Notes under the pieces: model-generated | Databases searched by the model: none | Told to the model about the DNA's origin: nothing | What the model saw: only the letters and a program-made list of their open reading frames with translations | DNA from: Deltaproteobacteria bacterium | GTDB taxonomy: Bacteria > Desulfobacterota > Syntrophia > Syntrophales > Smithellaceae | Assembly (NCBI GenBank): GCA_022710585.1 | Contig: JAKLGV010000007.1 | Coordinates: 40,908-104,907, forward strand | Length of the DNA: 64,000 nucleotides | Direction: 5' to 3' | Program-made: the position numbers and the translations under genes | Part shown: one piece after another, positions 25,311 through 33,911 of the stretch | How the letters are laid out: each line of letters opens with the position of its first letter | How positions within the stretch are numbered: position 1 is the stretch's first letter

Positions 25311-26192
25311 ATGACCACGACTTATGAATCATCCGAAATTAAAAATATCATCGCCCGGGCTCTGGAACAGAATCCTGAAAACAGCGAAGTGATCAAAGCC
25401 TTCGCGCCGATTATCGCCAGGCAGAGGCAGTTGGTGGAGGAAATCTCTCTGAAGGTCCCGGATTGCACCCTGATCGATAAAAATAAACTCAAAGCCGGTG
25501 TGCCGGTCAGCAGTCAGATGGATTTGATCGAGCCGGAAGATCCGCTGAAAGAGGTGGCCTTATCGCTGGCCGCCGCCGTCAAGGAAGGCATGCCCAATAT
25601 TTCAGAAAATATAGATAAAATATCGGACCTCATTCGGGATGGAAAACTCAACCCGTTTGATTTCTTCAAAGCTCCCGCTGACGGCAAAGGAGATGCCATC
25701 GGGGGCCTGTCCAAAAAATTGCAGGTGTCGCCCTCCAATGCTTCATTTCTAATGAGTCTGGTCAGCCGTGTTGTCCTCGAAAGGCGGGCAAAAGAAATCA
25801 TGGCGGCGCTGGGGCCGTTTGACTGGGAAAAAGGCTATTGTCCCATTTGCGGCGAGTTCCCTTCCATCGCGCTGATTGAAGAAGAAGGCGGCAAACGTTT
25901 TCTGCACTGCTCCTCCTGCGGACAGGACTGGCGCTTCACACGGATCTGTTGTCCTTATTGTGAAAAAGAGGAACGTAAGGAAATGGAATATTTTTATGTT
26001 GAAAACAAAAAGCAGGAAGCGGCTTTTGTCTGCGACCAGTGCAAAAAATATCTGGTGACCCTTTACCGCGCCGGAAAAGTTTTCGCGCGCGACATGGATA
26101 TTTCCGCGATCAGCCTCATTCATATGGATGTGCTCATGCAGAATAAAGGCTATGAACCCATGACCGCCTGCGTCTGGAATGTCCTGAGCTGA
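25311..26192 (+). CDS. fdhE: Formate dehydrogenase accessory protein FdhE
   Basis: 293 residues. The C-terminal half has the rubredoxin-like CxxC series of FdhE: GYCPICGEFP, LHCSSCGQDW, ICCPYCEK and VCDQCKKY. FdhE is a cytoplasmic maturation/quality-control factor for exported formate dehydrogenases. The N-terminal ~150 residues are helical and variable. AAGAAGGA precedes ATG 25311. FdhD, the usual sulfur-transfer partner, is not in the window. Confidence 0.92.
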   Translation: MTTTYESSEIKNIIARALEQNPENSEVIKAFAPIIARQRQLVEEISLKVPDCTLIDKNKLKAGVPVSSQMDLIEPEDPLKEVALSLAAAVKEGMPNISENIDKISDLIRDGKLNPFDFFKAPADGKGDAIGGLSKKLQVSPSNASFLMSLVSRVVLERRAKEIMAALGPFDWEKGYCPICGEFPSIALIEEEGGKRFLHCSSCGQDWRFTRICCPYCEKEERKEMEYFYVENKKQEAAFVCDQCKKYLVTLYRAGKVFARDMDISAISLIHMDVLMQNKGYEPMTACVWNVLS

Positions 26193-26281
26193 TATCCCTC
26201 GACAGCCTGAAACATCAGCAACCTAAAAGAGCTGAACTTTCTCCTGATTTGTGGTAAACAGAAGATAAAGAAGGTTGCCGT

Positions 26282-26725
26282 ATGATTCAAGAAGTCACCA
26301 TAAGCGCCCTGGGCTGGGGCGTCATCACCTGTCCTGAATGTGGTGGAAAAACTCATGCCACCCCCGGCGCGGAATCGCAGCACAGAGTGCTGGACATCAA
26401 ATGCCGATGCGGAGCGAAACATCAAATCGTATTTAATACGAGGGCCAAGCAGCGCAGAGAATGTTCTTTGTCAGGCATTATTCTATTAAAAAACGATCTT
26501 GCCGTAACAGTAAAAAACATCTCTGCAACAGGCGCTTATTTTGAAGGGGATGAATTGAATCTCTTCGTCGGCAGCACCTACCCTATGAAAATCAAGATTG
26601 ATGAGCAGTGGATTGAAGTCCTGGTCAAAATCATCCGGGCCAATCATAAAGAAGCGGGGCTTGAGTTTGTCAATCCCGGCTACAATGAAAGCAAAATCAT
26701 CGAATCTTTTGTTCTGTCTGCCTGA
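26282..26725 (+). CDS. PilZ-like domain protein with N-terminal zinc-ribbon motif
   Basis: 147 residues. The first ~50 carry two cysteine pairs, ITCPECGGKTH and IKCRCGAKH, a likely zinc ribbon. The rest resembles a PilZ domain: AKQRRECSLSGIIL supplies arginines and TVKNISATGAYFEGDEL matches the D/N-x-S-x-x-G motif, with a following WIEVLVKIIRAN strand. PilZ domains bind cyclic di-GMP. A large diguanylate cyclase is encoded at 53309, but binding by this variant is unproven because the RxxxR motif is irregular. Confidence 0.72.
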   Translation: MIQEVTISALGWGVITCPECGGKTHATPGAESQHRVLDIKCRCGAKHQIVFNTRAKQRRECSLSGIILLKNDLAVTVKNISATGAYFEGDELNLFVGSTYPMKIKIDEQWIEVLVKIIRANHKEAGLEFVNPGYNESKIIESFVLSA

Positions 26726-26776
26726 TTTTTCAAAGCTGAATTTGTCGTGAGGCGAAAACGACAAAAGGGGGCAACC

Positions 26777-27319
26777 ATGAAAAAAGTGCAAATTGATAAA
26801 GTCTTTACGCTCATGGAGTCCGGCCCCGTCGTTCTGGTTACAACCGGCGACGGAAAGAAAAACAATGTGATGACGATCTCGTGGACCATGGTCGTGGACT
26901 TCACCCCAAGATTTGCGATCACAACGGGCCCATGGAATTATTCTTTTGCCGCATTAAGCAAAACGAAGGAATGTGTTATCGCCATTCCGACCGTTGACCT
27001 GATGGATACGGTTGTGGGCATCGGAACCTGTTCGGGGGCTGATACGGATAAGTTCGAAAAGTTCAGGCTCACGGCAGTGAAAGGAAAGATCGTTAAAGCA
27101 CCGCTGATCAAAGAGTGTCTCGCCAATATTGAGTGCCAGGTAATCGATATCGTCAAAAAGCACAACATCATTGTTCTGGACGGTGTCGCCGCCTGCATCG
27201 ATGATCAGCGGAAAGAAAAGCGAATGTTGCACGCTGTCGGTGACGGAACGTTCATTGTCGATGGACGCAGGATCAACCGCAGGGAAATGATGCAGTCAAA
27301 GCTTCCCCCCGGCGTCTAG
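26777..27319 (+). CDS. Flavin reductase-like, FMN-binding split-barrel protein
   Basis: About 180 residues of the flavin reductase-like/flavoredoxin group. MESGPVVLVTTGDGKKNNVMTISWTM is the canonical opening where N, M, T, S and W contact FMN, and RFAITTGPWNYSFAAL follows. Such proteins bind FMN and transfer electrons or reduce flavins in anaerobes. The start is ATG 26777, with AAAGGGGG upstream; the frame upstream to 26747 is unlikely. The gene lies 51 nt after the PilZ-like gene. Confidence 0.88.
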   Translation: MKKVQIDKVFTLMESGPVVLVTTGDGKKNNVMTISWTMVVDFTPRFAITTGPWNYSFAALSKTKECVIAIPTVDLMDTVVGIGTCSGADTDKFEKFRLTAVKGKIVKAPLIKECLANIECQVIDIVKKHNIIVLDGVAACIDDQRKEKRMLHAVGDGTFIVDGRRINRREMMQSKLPPGV

Positions 27320-27357
27320 CTTGCGCCGTTCGCCTCGCCCGTCGCTTCAGTCAATAT

Positions 27358-27633
27358 TTAATAACCCGGGCGGGGGATCGATATGAGTCTTTTTACCTCA
27401 TCTTTGGAGGCTTTGTCTAAGTTATCAGAGGCTGCCGGCCGATCCTCGCCATCTTTTTTCTGCCGGTCCGCGTCTTCCTGATCCGCGTCATTGGACTTGC
27501 ATTTCACATCCTGCGGAGGGTTGTCGGTAATGAATGTATTGCCGTCCCGGTCCACACACTCGTAGAACTCTGCCGGGAAAGCGGTCGCGATCAGAGTTAA
27601 AAATATAGAAAGAATAAAGAATATCTTTTTCAT
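27358..27633 (-). CDS. Small secreted DUF4124-like protein
   Basis: 91 residues. A signal peptide (MKKIFFILSIFLTLIATAFPA) leads to EFYECVDRDGNTFITDNPPQDVKC, a DUF4124-like motif with two cysteines. The remainder is charged and low-complexity (DADQEDADRQKKDGEDR). The mature N-terminal motif is shared with the protein encoded at 28119-28559, so the two are paralogs with different tails. GGAGG before ATG 27633 chooses this start over 27639. Function unknown. Confidence 0.7.
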   Translation of the reverse strand: MKKIFFILSIFLTLIATAFPAEFYECVDRDGNTFITDNPPQDVKCKSNDADQEDADRQKKDGEDRPAASDNLDKASKDEVKRLISIPRPGY

Positions 27634-27663
27634 GGTCATCCTCCCGGCGATGAACGCTATGAA

Positions 27664-28071
27664 TTAATTAATGGTTTTGGAAACCGTTGACGCTTTATCA
27701 ATTTTATTGATGGCGATTTCGCTGCAGGCAATCGCCTCGCCGTCTTTAACAAGACTGACTTTCAGGATTCCCGCCACCGGAATAATCAGCCCGGAGACCT
27801 CCAGCACCACCCGTGTTTTTTGTTTGCTCTGAAAATTGATCGCTGTATTGGTTTTCAAAATGACGTTTTTGTCCAGTTTGAATTCAAAATACCCTTCCGT
27901 CGCATCCTCGTCATTCACTTCCCGGTGAATCAGACAGATCGCGAAGAGCTTGTTAATGAGAAGAGGAAATCCCACGGAATTGACCTCTTCGATGATGTTG
28001 AATAAAGAGATGTGATTGGTTCTTCGATCAATGACCAACCCGTCGGCGCATAGCATATAAATCGACTTCAT
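27664..28071 (-). CDS. Uncharacterised 135-aa cytoplasmic protein
   Basis: No signal peptide or membrane segment. The opening IYMLCADGLVIDRRTNHISLFNIIEEV and a beta-rich body (FEFKLDKNVILKTNTAINF, TRVVLEVSGLIIPVAGILKVSLV) resemble a group of uncharacterised bacterial proteins that begin with LCAD...G.l.l.gi and may adopt a beta-sandwich (DUF6941-like, from memory). No catalytic motif is visible. GAGAGG sits 8 nt before ATG. It lies between two genes for small secreted paralogs. Confidence 0.65.
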   Translation of the reverse strand: MKSIYMLCADGLVIDRRTNHISLFNIIEEVNSVGFPLLINKLFAICLIHREVNDEDATEGYFEFKLDKNVILKTNTAINFQSKQKTRVVLEVSGLIIPVAGILKVSLVKDGEAIACSEIAINKIDKASTVSKTIN

Positions 28072-28118
28072 TTGTATTTCCTCTCCGCCGTCCGGCTGGC
28101 CGGCTTATCCGCTCCTGA

Positions 28119-28559
28119 TTATTTATCGGATTGCGCCCAGCAGTCGCTCCATTCCGAAGACGTTTTGCCTTCCGATTTGCAGCAGGCAATGCATTCATCC
28201 AGCAGGGCCTCGGCCAATCTTGAATCCTGATTGATATTTAAAAAGATCTCCTTTTTACCGGCGCAGCAGCTTGAGCAATTCCGCACGCGCATTCTAAGCC
28301 TTTCTTCAGCATAGGCAGGATTGACCTGTTCGTTCTCATTTTCCCGGATTCTGCTGCCTCCTGCATCCGGGAGCGCTTCCCGCTCGACCGGCCCTGATGG
28401 GGTGATTTCAATGCCGGTTGATTCGCATTTGACGCCCCGGGGGGGATTATTGGTTAAAAAAGTATTCCCGTTCTGATCAACGCACTTTTTAAATTCCGCC
28501 GCGTGCGCGAGGCTGGTCAGCGCCATCACAAAGCATAAGACAAAAAATAATTTTTTCAT
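28119..28559 (-). CDS. Secreted cysteine-rich DUF4124-like protein
   Basis: About 146 residues. A signal peptide (KKLFFVLCFVMALTSLAHA) precedes EFKKCVDQNGNTFLTNNPPRGVKC, nearly the same motif as in the 27358 gene. The C-terminal half is cysteine-rich: RNCSSCCAGKKE and ALLDECIACCKSEGK, plus a final SDCWAQ. Paired CxxCC motifs suggest disulfides or metal binding in the envelope. The frame continues upstream to 28637, but the signal peptide sets ATG 28559. Function unknown. Confidence 0.7.
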   Translation of the reverse strand: MKKLFFVLCFVMALTSLAHAAEFKKCVDQNGNTFLTNNPPRGVKCESTGIEITPSGPVEREALPDAGGSRIRENENEQVNPAYAEERLRMRVRNCSSCCAGKKEIFLNINQDSRLAEALLDECIACCKSEGKTSSEWSDCWAQSDK

Positions 28560-28652
28560 CAACTGGCGACCTCTCTTTCCATTCATCGGATGAGCCGTTT
28601 GAATTTTGAAAAATTTTACTTTAAAGGGGCGCAACAATCAATATAAATATTT

Positions 28653-28982
28653 TCAGTTTTCTGTTTCCAGTTGAGCTTTGGCGCGAGCCAGCTTTTCCTT
28701 ATTCAGATAATATTTTCCGCTGCTTGTTTTGATGACCAGACCGTCGGCAATCAGCAGGTTCAGCGCTCGGGGACGAAGGTTTTTTGTGCCCAGACGGAAG
28801 AAGTTTTTCCGTTCATCCTGAATTTCCACCGCCCTGTTTTCCTTGAAGGCTCTGGCTTCTTCCATTTCGGCGACGATTTTCAAGCAGGTCCGTCGGACAG
28901 CTACACCGCCGATGTAAAGAAAAAAGATAACAATGGCTATAAAAACAGCAGCCAGAAGAAGGATTTGCAGATAAACAGGCAT
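28653..28982 (-). CDS. Membrane-anchored small protein with winged-helix-like C-terminus
   Basis: About 109 residues from ATG 28982; a GTG four codons upstream is possible. One N-terminal membrane helix (YLQILLLAAVFIAIVIFFLYIGGVAV) is followed by a cytoplasmic helical segment and NLRPRALNLLIADGLVIKTSSGKYYLNKEKL, which reads like a small winged-helix fold. Not recognised as a named family. It precedes the secreted cysteine-rich gene on the same strand. Confidence 0.55.
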   Translation of the reverse strand: MPVYLQILLLAAVFIAIVIFFLYIGGVAVRRTCLKIVAEMEEARAFKENRAVEIQDERKNFFRLGTKNLRPRALNLLIADGLVIKTSSGKYYLNKEKLARAKAQLETEN

Positions 28983-29268
28983 ACTAAATCTCACTGGAAT
29001 ATATTTTCTATAAATTCATACAATTGAAAACCGTGTTTGTCAATCGGCCGTATTGATGATGCACATCGGCAACGCAGACCATGAAAAATGTTTAGCGATA
29101 ACAAATAATTGCTTTTTAAAATAGCGCCACCGTCAGGGCTGACACCGGGCTGAAATTGTCTTGACAGCCCGCGGCCTTATTTCTATACTCTTTCAAAATA
29201 TTTCGTATTTCGTTTTATAATTTTTTTCGCATTTAAACCTCCTCAATGGAGATGAAAGGAGAAAGACC

Positions 29269-30135
29269 ATGCGCTGGAAAGGAGCAAGACAGAGTGACAA
29301 TGTGGAAGACCGCCGGGGAATGTCGATTTCCCGGGGCGCGAAAGTCGGCGGAATCGGCGGTCTCGGTTTGGTGGCGATTGTCGTCATCAGCATGTTTATG
29401 GGCGTTGACCCGTCGACCTTGCTGCAGGTTGTCGGACAAAACACGCAATCACCTTCCGTGTCGCAGGAGCAGACCGTTAATCCGCCGGCTCATGATGAAA
29501 AGAGTGACTTTGTCCGGGTGGTTCTGGCGGACACGGAAGATGTCTGGAAAGATATTTTTCAAAAATCAGGCAAAACGTATGAAGAGCCGAAACTGGTTCT
29601 GTTTTCCGGCGCCGTCGACTCCGCGTGTGGAATGGCCGGATCGGCAACAGGACCTTTTTATTGCCCCGGAGATCATAAGGTTTATCTTGATCTGACTTTT
29701 TTTGAAGAGCTGGGATCGCGATTCGGTGCGTCCGGAGACTTTGCCCAGGCCTATGTGATCGCTCATGAAGTCGGTCACCACGTGCAGAATCAATTAGGGA
29801 TCATCCCGAAGGTTCATGAACTGCAATCAAGGATGGGCCAGACCGAAAGAAATAAATTAAATGTGATGCTGGAATTGCAGGCGGATTGCCTCGCGGGCAT
29901 CTGGGCTCATCAGACAGAAAAGAACAGACAGTTTTTAGAGGAAGGCGACGTTGAGGAAGGGCTGAACGCCGCCAGCTCGGTTGGGGATGACCGCATCCAG
30001 AAGCAGACGCAGGGTTATGTGGTCCCGGACGGATTCACCCACGGCAGCTCCGAACAACGCGTCCGCTGGTTTAAGCGAGGGCTGGAAGAGGGCAATTTCA
30101 ATTCCTGCGATACGTTCAAGGCCGGCCGCCTCTAG
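29269..30135 (+). CDS. ypfJ: Neutral zinc metallopeptidase, YpfJ family
   Basis: 288 residues. The first ~20 residues (MRWKGARQSDNVEDRRG) are the conserved YpfJ opening, followed by a membrane anchor GGIGGLGLVAIVVISMFMG. The catalytic zinc motif is VIAHEVGHHVQNQLG, with LELQADCLAGIWAH supplying the third ligand. CGMAGSATGPFYCPGDHKVYLDL and DGFTHGSSEQRVRWFKRG are also typical. Presumed envelope protease of unknown substrate. GAAAGGAGAAAG precedes ATG. Its TAG stop lies inside the inverted-repeat end of the following element. Confidence 0.93.
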   Translation: MRWKGARQSDNVEDRRGMSISRGAKVGGIGGLGLVAIVVISMFMGVDPSTLLQVVGQNTQSPSVSQEQTVNPPAHDEKSDFVRVVLADTEDVWKDIFQKSGKTYEEPKLVLFSGAVDSACGMAGSATGPFYCPGDHKVYLDLTFFEELGSRFGASGDFAQAYVIAHEVGHHVQNQLGIIPKVHELQSRMGQTERNKLNVMLELQADCLAGIWAHQTEKNRQFLEEGDVEEGLNAASSVGDDRIQKQTQGYVVPDGFTHGSSEQRVRWFKRGLEEGNFNSCDTFKAGRL

Positions 30136-30264
30136 TGTCGTGTTACAATGAAACCTTGTCATATCGACCAACGGGAGATATCTTGTATCCTCTTATGATC
30201 ATTAAGATTTCTCGCTACGCTTCGAAATGACATACTATAAAGATATTTATGTAACACTACACTA
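30133..30264. mobile_element. 132-bp MITE-like element with nested inverted repeats
   Basis: Outer ends TAGTGTCGTGTTACA (30133-30147) and TGTAACACTACACTA (30250-30264) are inverted copies, 14 of 15 positions. Inside, TGTCATATCGA...GAGATATCTT (30157-30184) faces AAGATTTCTC...TCGAAATGACA (30204-30232) as a second inverted pair. There is no coding capacity. The structure is that of a non-autonomous miniature element; the inner TGTCATTTCGA..GAGAAATCTT type recurs widely in deltaproteobacterial genomes as far as I recall. It supplies the ypfJ stop codon. Confidence 0.75.
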
Positions 30265-30302
30265 TCACAAACAACCATAGTATCCGTGAAAGGATGAAGG
30301 AC

Positions 30303-31280
30303 ATGGCAAAAATCGTCTTTTCACTGGCGCCTCTGCCGCCCGAAATTGTGGAACTGCTGATACGCCAGTCGCCCGATATGCCGGATTTTCAGGTGATTGC
30401 CGGCCATGATATGCCGGAGGAAGCGGTCAAAAAGAATTTTGCGCGGGCTGACGTCGTCCTGGGCGATTTCACCTTTCAACATAAAATAACGGCGGACACC
30501 GTTTCAGCAGCGAAAAATCTGAAGCTCATTCAGCAGCCAAGCGTGGGCTATCAGCACATCGATGTGGAAGCCTGCACGGTTCGGGGCATCAAAGTGGCCA
30601 ACACCGCGGGCGCGAATGCCGTCAGCGTCGCGGAACATACGATCGCCTGGGGCCTTTGTCTTCTCAAGAATATGTTTCATGCCCACACCAGCACCCGGTC
30701 AGGCCAATGGGAACAGATGAATATCAAGCCGGCGGAGCTTCAGGGCAAGGTGTGGGGCATCGTCGGGCTGGGATACATCGGCCGGATGGTTGCCGAGCGT
30801 CTCCAGCCGTTTAGGCTAAACCGGATTCTCTACTACGACATTCTTCGTCAGGAGCCGTCCGTCGAACGGAAACTGGGCGTTGAATACGCCGGCATGGCCG
30901 AGCTCTTGAGCCAGGCCGATGTCATCAGTCTGCACGCGCCGCTCACGGAATCCAACCGCGCCATCATCAATCAAAGCGCTCTCAATGCCATGAAACCGAG
31001 CGCGTATCTGATCAATGTCGCGCGGGCCGAACTTGTGGATGAACAGGCCCTGGCTGAGGCCATCCGGCGGGGTACGATTGCCGGCGCCGGCATCGATGTC
31101 TTTTCGGAAGAGCCGATCTCGTCGAATAATCCGCTGCTGGGAGTGGAAAGCGAAAAGCTCCTGTTTTCGCCGCATGTGGCGGGCGTGACGGATGAAGGCG
31201 CGGGCCGAATCATCAACATGGCCGCGGCCAATATCGCCCGGCAGCTCAAAAGAGAAAAACTGGTATCCCTGGTCAATTGA
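30303..31280 (+). CDS. D-isomer-specific 2-hydroxyacid dehydrogenase
   Basis: About 325 residues. NAD-binding motif KVWGIVGLGYIGRMVAERL, catalytic Arg in LINVARAELVDEQAL, Glu in SEEPISSNNPLL and His in FSPHVAGVTDEGAGR make it a complete D-2-hydroxyacid dehydrogenase. The substrate (glyoxylate/hydroxypyruvate, D-lactate, or another acid) cannot be told. ATG 30303 is preceded by AAAGGA at ~9 nt; ATG 30294 has no room for an SD. It sits directly before ilvD, so it may act on branched 2-oxo acids. Confidence 0.9.
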   Translation: MAKIVFSLAPLPPEIVELLIRQSPDMPDFQVIAGHDMPEEAVKKNFARADVVLGDFTFQHKITADTVSAAKNLKLIQQPSVGYQHIDVEACTVRGIKVANTAGANAVSVAEHTIAWGLCLLKNMFHAHTSTRSGQWEQMNIKPAELQGKVWGIVGLGYIGRMVAERLQPFRLNRILYYDILRQEPSVERKLGVEYAGMAELLSQADVISLHAPLTESNRAIINQSALNAMKPSAYLINVARAELVDEQALAEAIRRGTIAGAGIDVFSEEPISSNNPLLGVESEKLLFSPHVAGVTDEGAGRIINMAAANIARQLKREKLVSLVN

Positions 31281-31319
31281 ATCATTCCTGATAAGTTTTC
31301 ATAACAAATTGAGGTATGC

Positions 31320-32963
31320 ATGAAAAAACCGCAAAGCTCACCCATCTTCGATGACAGCGACTTCCCGATCAGTATCGTGCGCAAGTCGATCTTTCAGGGA
31401 ACAGGAGCAGACCTGACCGAAGCCGGCAAAAAACCGCTGATTGCCATCGCCAATTCGCTGACGGAAATTAATCCCGGCCACATGCATCTGGGCCCGATCG
31501 CCCAGCGGGTCAAAGACGGCGTGAATATGGCCGGAGGCCTGCCCTTTGAATTCAATATTCCCGCGCCCTGCGACGGCATGACGGAAGGGCATCCCGGCAT
31601 GCGCTTCGTGCTGGCCCAGCGCGATTTGATTGCCGACATCATCGAAACCCATATCCGCAGCATGCGCTATGACGGTATCGTCTTCATCGCGAGCTGCGAC
31701 AAGATCATTCCCGGTATGATCATGGCCGCCGCCCGTCTGGACCTGCCCGCCATCTTTGTCACCGGCGGGCCGAACGCCTGGGATATCCGCTTCAAAGCGA
31801 GTATGCGCGGCGGCGTGGACCACAAATGCTACACCGATCTTCTGGACAAACTGGCCACCGCCACCGCCGCCACCTGCGGCTCGTGCGAAGTGATGGGCAC
31901 CGCCAACACCATGCAATCGCTCACGGAAGCGCTGGGCATCAGCCTCGCCGGATCGGCCACCGTGCCGGCCTTTCATTCCGCGAAACTGCTCTACGCCCGC
32001 CATGCCGGCCAGCGCATCGTCGGGCTGATTGAAGAAGGATTATCGATTAAAAAAATTTTGACGCAACAGTCTCTGGAAAACGCCCTGATGGTCAGTCTGG
32101 CGATCGGCGGCTCCACGAATGTCGCCCTGCATCTGCCGGCGATCGCTTACGAGCTGAGTCTGGAACTCCCGCTGTCACGCTTCAATGATTACAGCCGCAT
32201 TATTCCGACGCTATGCGGCATTTCTCCCAATGGCCCCCACGGCATGATTGATCTCTTTGTGGCCGGCGGCATTCCGGCGGTGATGAAAAGGCTTGGCGAT
32301 CATCTTCATCGCGATCCCCTGACCGTCTCCGGGATGCGCATCGGCGATATTGTCGATCAGGCCGAAGTGAAAAATCCCGACGTGATCCGGGACAAAGAGC
32401 ACGCTTTCCACCCCGAAGGAGGCATGGCCGCACTCTTCGGCAATCTGGCGCCGGAAGGTGCGGTCGTCAAGCAGTCTGCCGTGGCTGAAAATATGCGCGT
32501 GTTCACCGGCCCGGCAAGAGTCTTTGACGCCGAATCCGATGTTCTGAAGGCCATCCGGCAGAAAACGTTGCGGGAAGGCGAAGTCATTGTCATCCGCTAC
32601 GAAGGCCCCCGAGGCGGACCCGGCATGCCCGAGACGCTGGCGGTTACGATGGGGCTTGATCTGGCCGGATTCACGAACCTGGCCCTGATTACCGATGGAC
32701 GCTTTTCCGGCGCGACGGCCGGTCCCTGCATCGGGCACGTTTCTCCGGAAGCGGCCTGCGGCGGCCCGATTGCCATTATTCAAAACGGCGACGTTATCAA
32801 GATTGACATAACCGCGCGCACACTGGATGTGGATCTGACGCCGGAAGAAATCCAGCGGCGGCTCGCCGACTGGAAGCCGGTTATTAAACCCGTTCCACCG
32901 GGGTATATGCGGCGCTATGTCAACGCGGTGAGTTCAGCGGCGCTGGGTGCGGTTTTAAAATAG
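31320..32963 (+). CDS. ilvD: Dihydroxy-acid dehydratase (IlvD/Edd family)
   Basis: 547 residues. Iron-sulfur cysteines and neighbours appear as NIPAPCDGMTEGHPGM, FIASCDKIIPGMIMA and TCGSCEVMGTANTM; the C-terminal DGRFSGATAGPCIGHVSPEA is the family signature. The enzyme dehydrates 2,3-dihydroxy-isovalerate/methylvalerate in Val/Ile synthesis, via a Fe-S cluster. No other ilv gene is nearby. A sugar-acid dehydratase of the same family is a lesser possibility. GAGG precedes ATG by 5 nt. Confidence 0.9.
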   Translation: MKKPQSSPIFDDSDFPISIVRKSIFQGTGADLTEAGKKPLIAIANSLTEINPGHMHLGPIAQRVKDGVNMAGGLPFEFNIPAPCDGMTEGHPGMRFVLAQRDLIADIIETHIRSMRYDGIVFIASCDKIIPGMIMAAARLDLPAIFVTGGPNAWDIRFKASMRGGVDHKCYTDLLDKLATATAATCGSCEVMGTANTMQSLTEALGISLAGSATVPAFHSAKLLYARHAGQRIVGLIEEGLSIKKILTQQSLENALMVSLAIGGSTNVALHLPAIAYELSLELPLSRFNDYSRIIPTLCGISPNGPHGMIDLFVAGGIPAVMKRLGDHLHRDPLTVSGMRIGDIVDQAEVKNPDVIRDKEHAFHPEGGMAALFGNLAPEGAVVKQSAVAENMRVFTGPARVFDAESDVLKAIRQKTLREGEVIVIRYEGPRGGPGMPETLAVTMGLDLAGFTNLALITDGRFSGATAGPCIGHVSPEAACGGPIAIIQNGDVIKIDITARTLDVDLTPEEIQRRLADWKPVIKPVPPGYMRRYVNAVSSAALGAVLK

Positions 32964-32977
32964 CCTCAACAGAAATT

Positions 32978-33781
32978 ATGAAAAAAGCCTACGTTCACGG
33001 ATATAATCAACGGGAAAACATCCGGCTGCAGGATCAGGCCTCCACGCTGGTCGAGCTGCTGCATGCCGACACACACTATCCAGCGGGAAGCCGCGTTCTG
33101 GAAGCCGGCTGCGGCGTCGGGGCGCAGACCGTCACCCTCGCGAAGAACAACCCCAAGGCTTTCATCACATCGATCGACATCTCCGAAGCCTCCATTCATC
33201 AAGCCGCTGAAAATGTGAAAGCGGCGGGTTTGACCAATGTTACATTCGAACAGGCGGATATCTTTCATCTGTCTTATCCGCCGGGATCCTTCGATCACAT
33301 CTTTGTCTGTTTTGTTCTGGAGCATCTTCACAGCCCGGTCGAAGCCATGCAAACGCTGAAAAAATATTTAAAGCCCGGCGGCACGATAACCGTCATCGAG
33401 GGGGATCACGGCTCAGCTTATTTTTATCCGGACAGCGAGGCGGCGCGTCAGGCGATTCAGTGCCAGGTGGAGCTGCAAAGGCGAGCGGGCGGCGACGCTA
33501 TGATCGGCCGTGCGCTCTACCCCCTTTTGACGCGGGCCGGCTTTCAATCGGTTCATGTCTCCCCGCGCATGGTTTACGCGGATTCCAGCAAACCGCAACT
33601 CGTCGAGGGCTTCACCAAAAAGACTTTCACCGCGATGATTGAAGGCGTGCGCGACCAGGCCATTCAAGCGGGAATCATCGAAGAAAAGGTTTTTGATCAG
33701 GGCATTAAAGATTTATACCGGACGGCAGAGGTGGACGGTGTCTTTTGTTATACCTTCTTCAAAGCCGTCGGCAGCAACTAA
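32978..33781 (+). CDS. Class I SAM-dependent methyltransferase
   Basis: 267 residues. SAM motif I is RVLEAGCGVGAQTVTLAKN, acidic loop FITSIDISEASIHQAAENV, motif II VTFEQADIFHLSYPPGSFDHIFVCFVLEHL and post-motif LKPGGTITVIEGDHG. This is a small-molecule/UbiE-like Rossmann methyltransferase. The substrate is unknown. Starting 14 nt after ilvD, it may be cotranscribed with it. Confidence 0.85.
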   Translation: MKKAYVHGYNQRENIRLQDQASTLVELLHADTHYPAGSRVLEAGCGVGAQTVTLAKNNPKAFITSIDISEASIHQAAENVKAAGLTNVTFEQADIFHLSYPPGSFDHIFVCFVLEHLHSPVEAMQTLKKYLKPGGTITVIEGDHGSAYFYPDSEAARQAIQCQVELQRRAGGDAMIGRALYPLLTRAGFQSVHVSPRMVYADSSKPQLVEGFTKKTFTAMIEGVRDQAIQAGIIEEKVFDQGIKDLYRTAEVDGVFCYTFFKAVGSN

Positions 33782-33911
33782 TGGCCGGGTGAAAGAAATG
33801 AGGAATCTGTCGCATCGAAAAGAGATGAAAAGAAACAAAGAAAACATGGACATCATTTGCAGGCGGGATACTTCATACGAAAACCGAAGTCTTTCTTAAC
33901 AGGGGGTGTTT

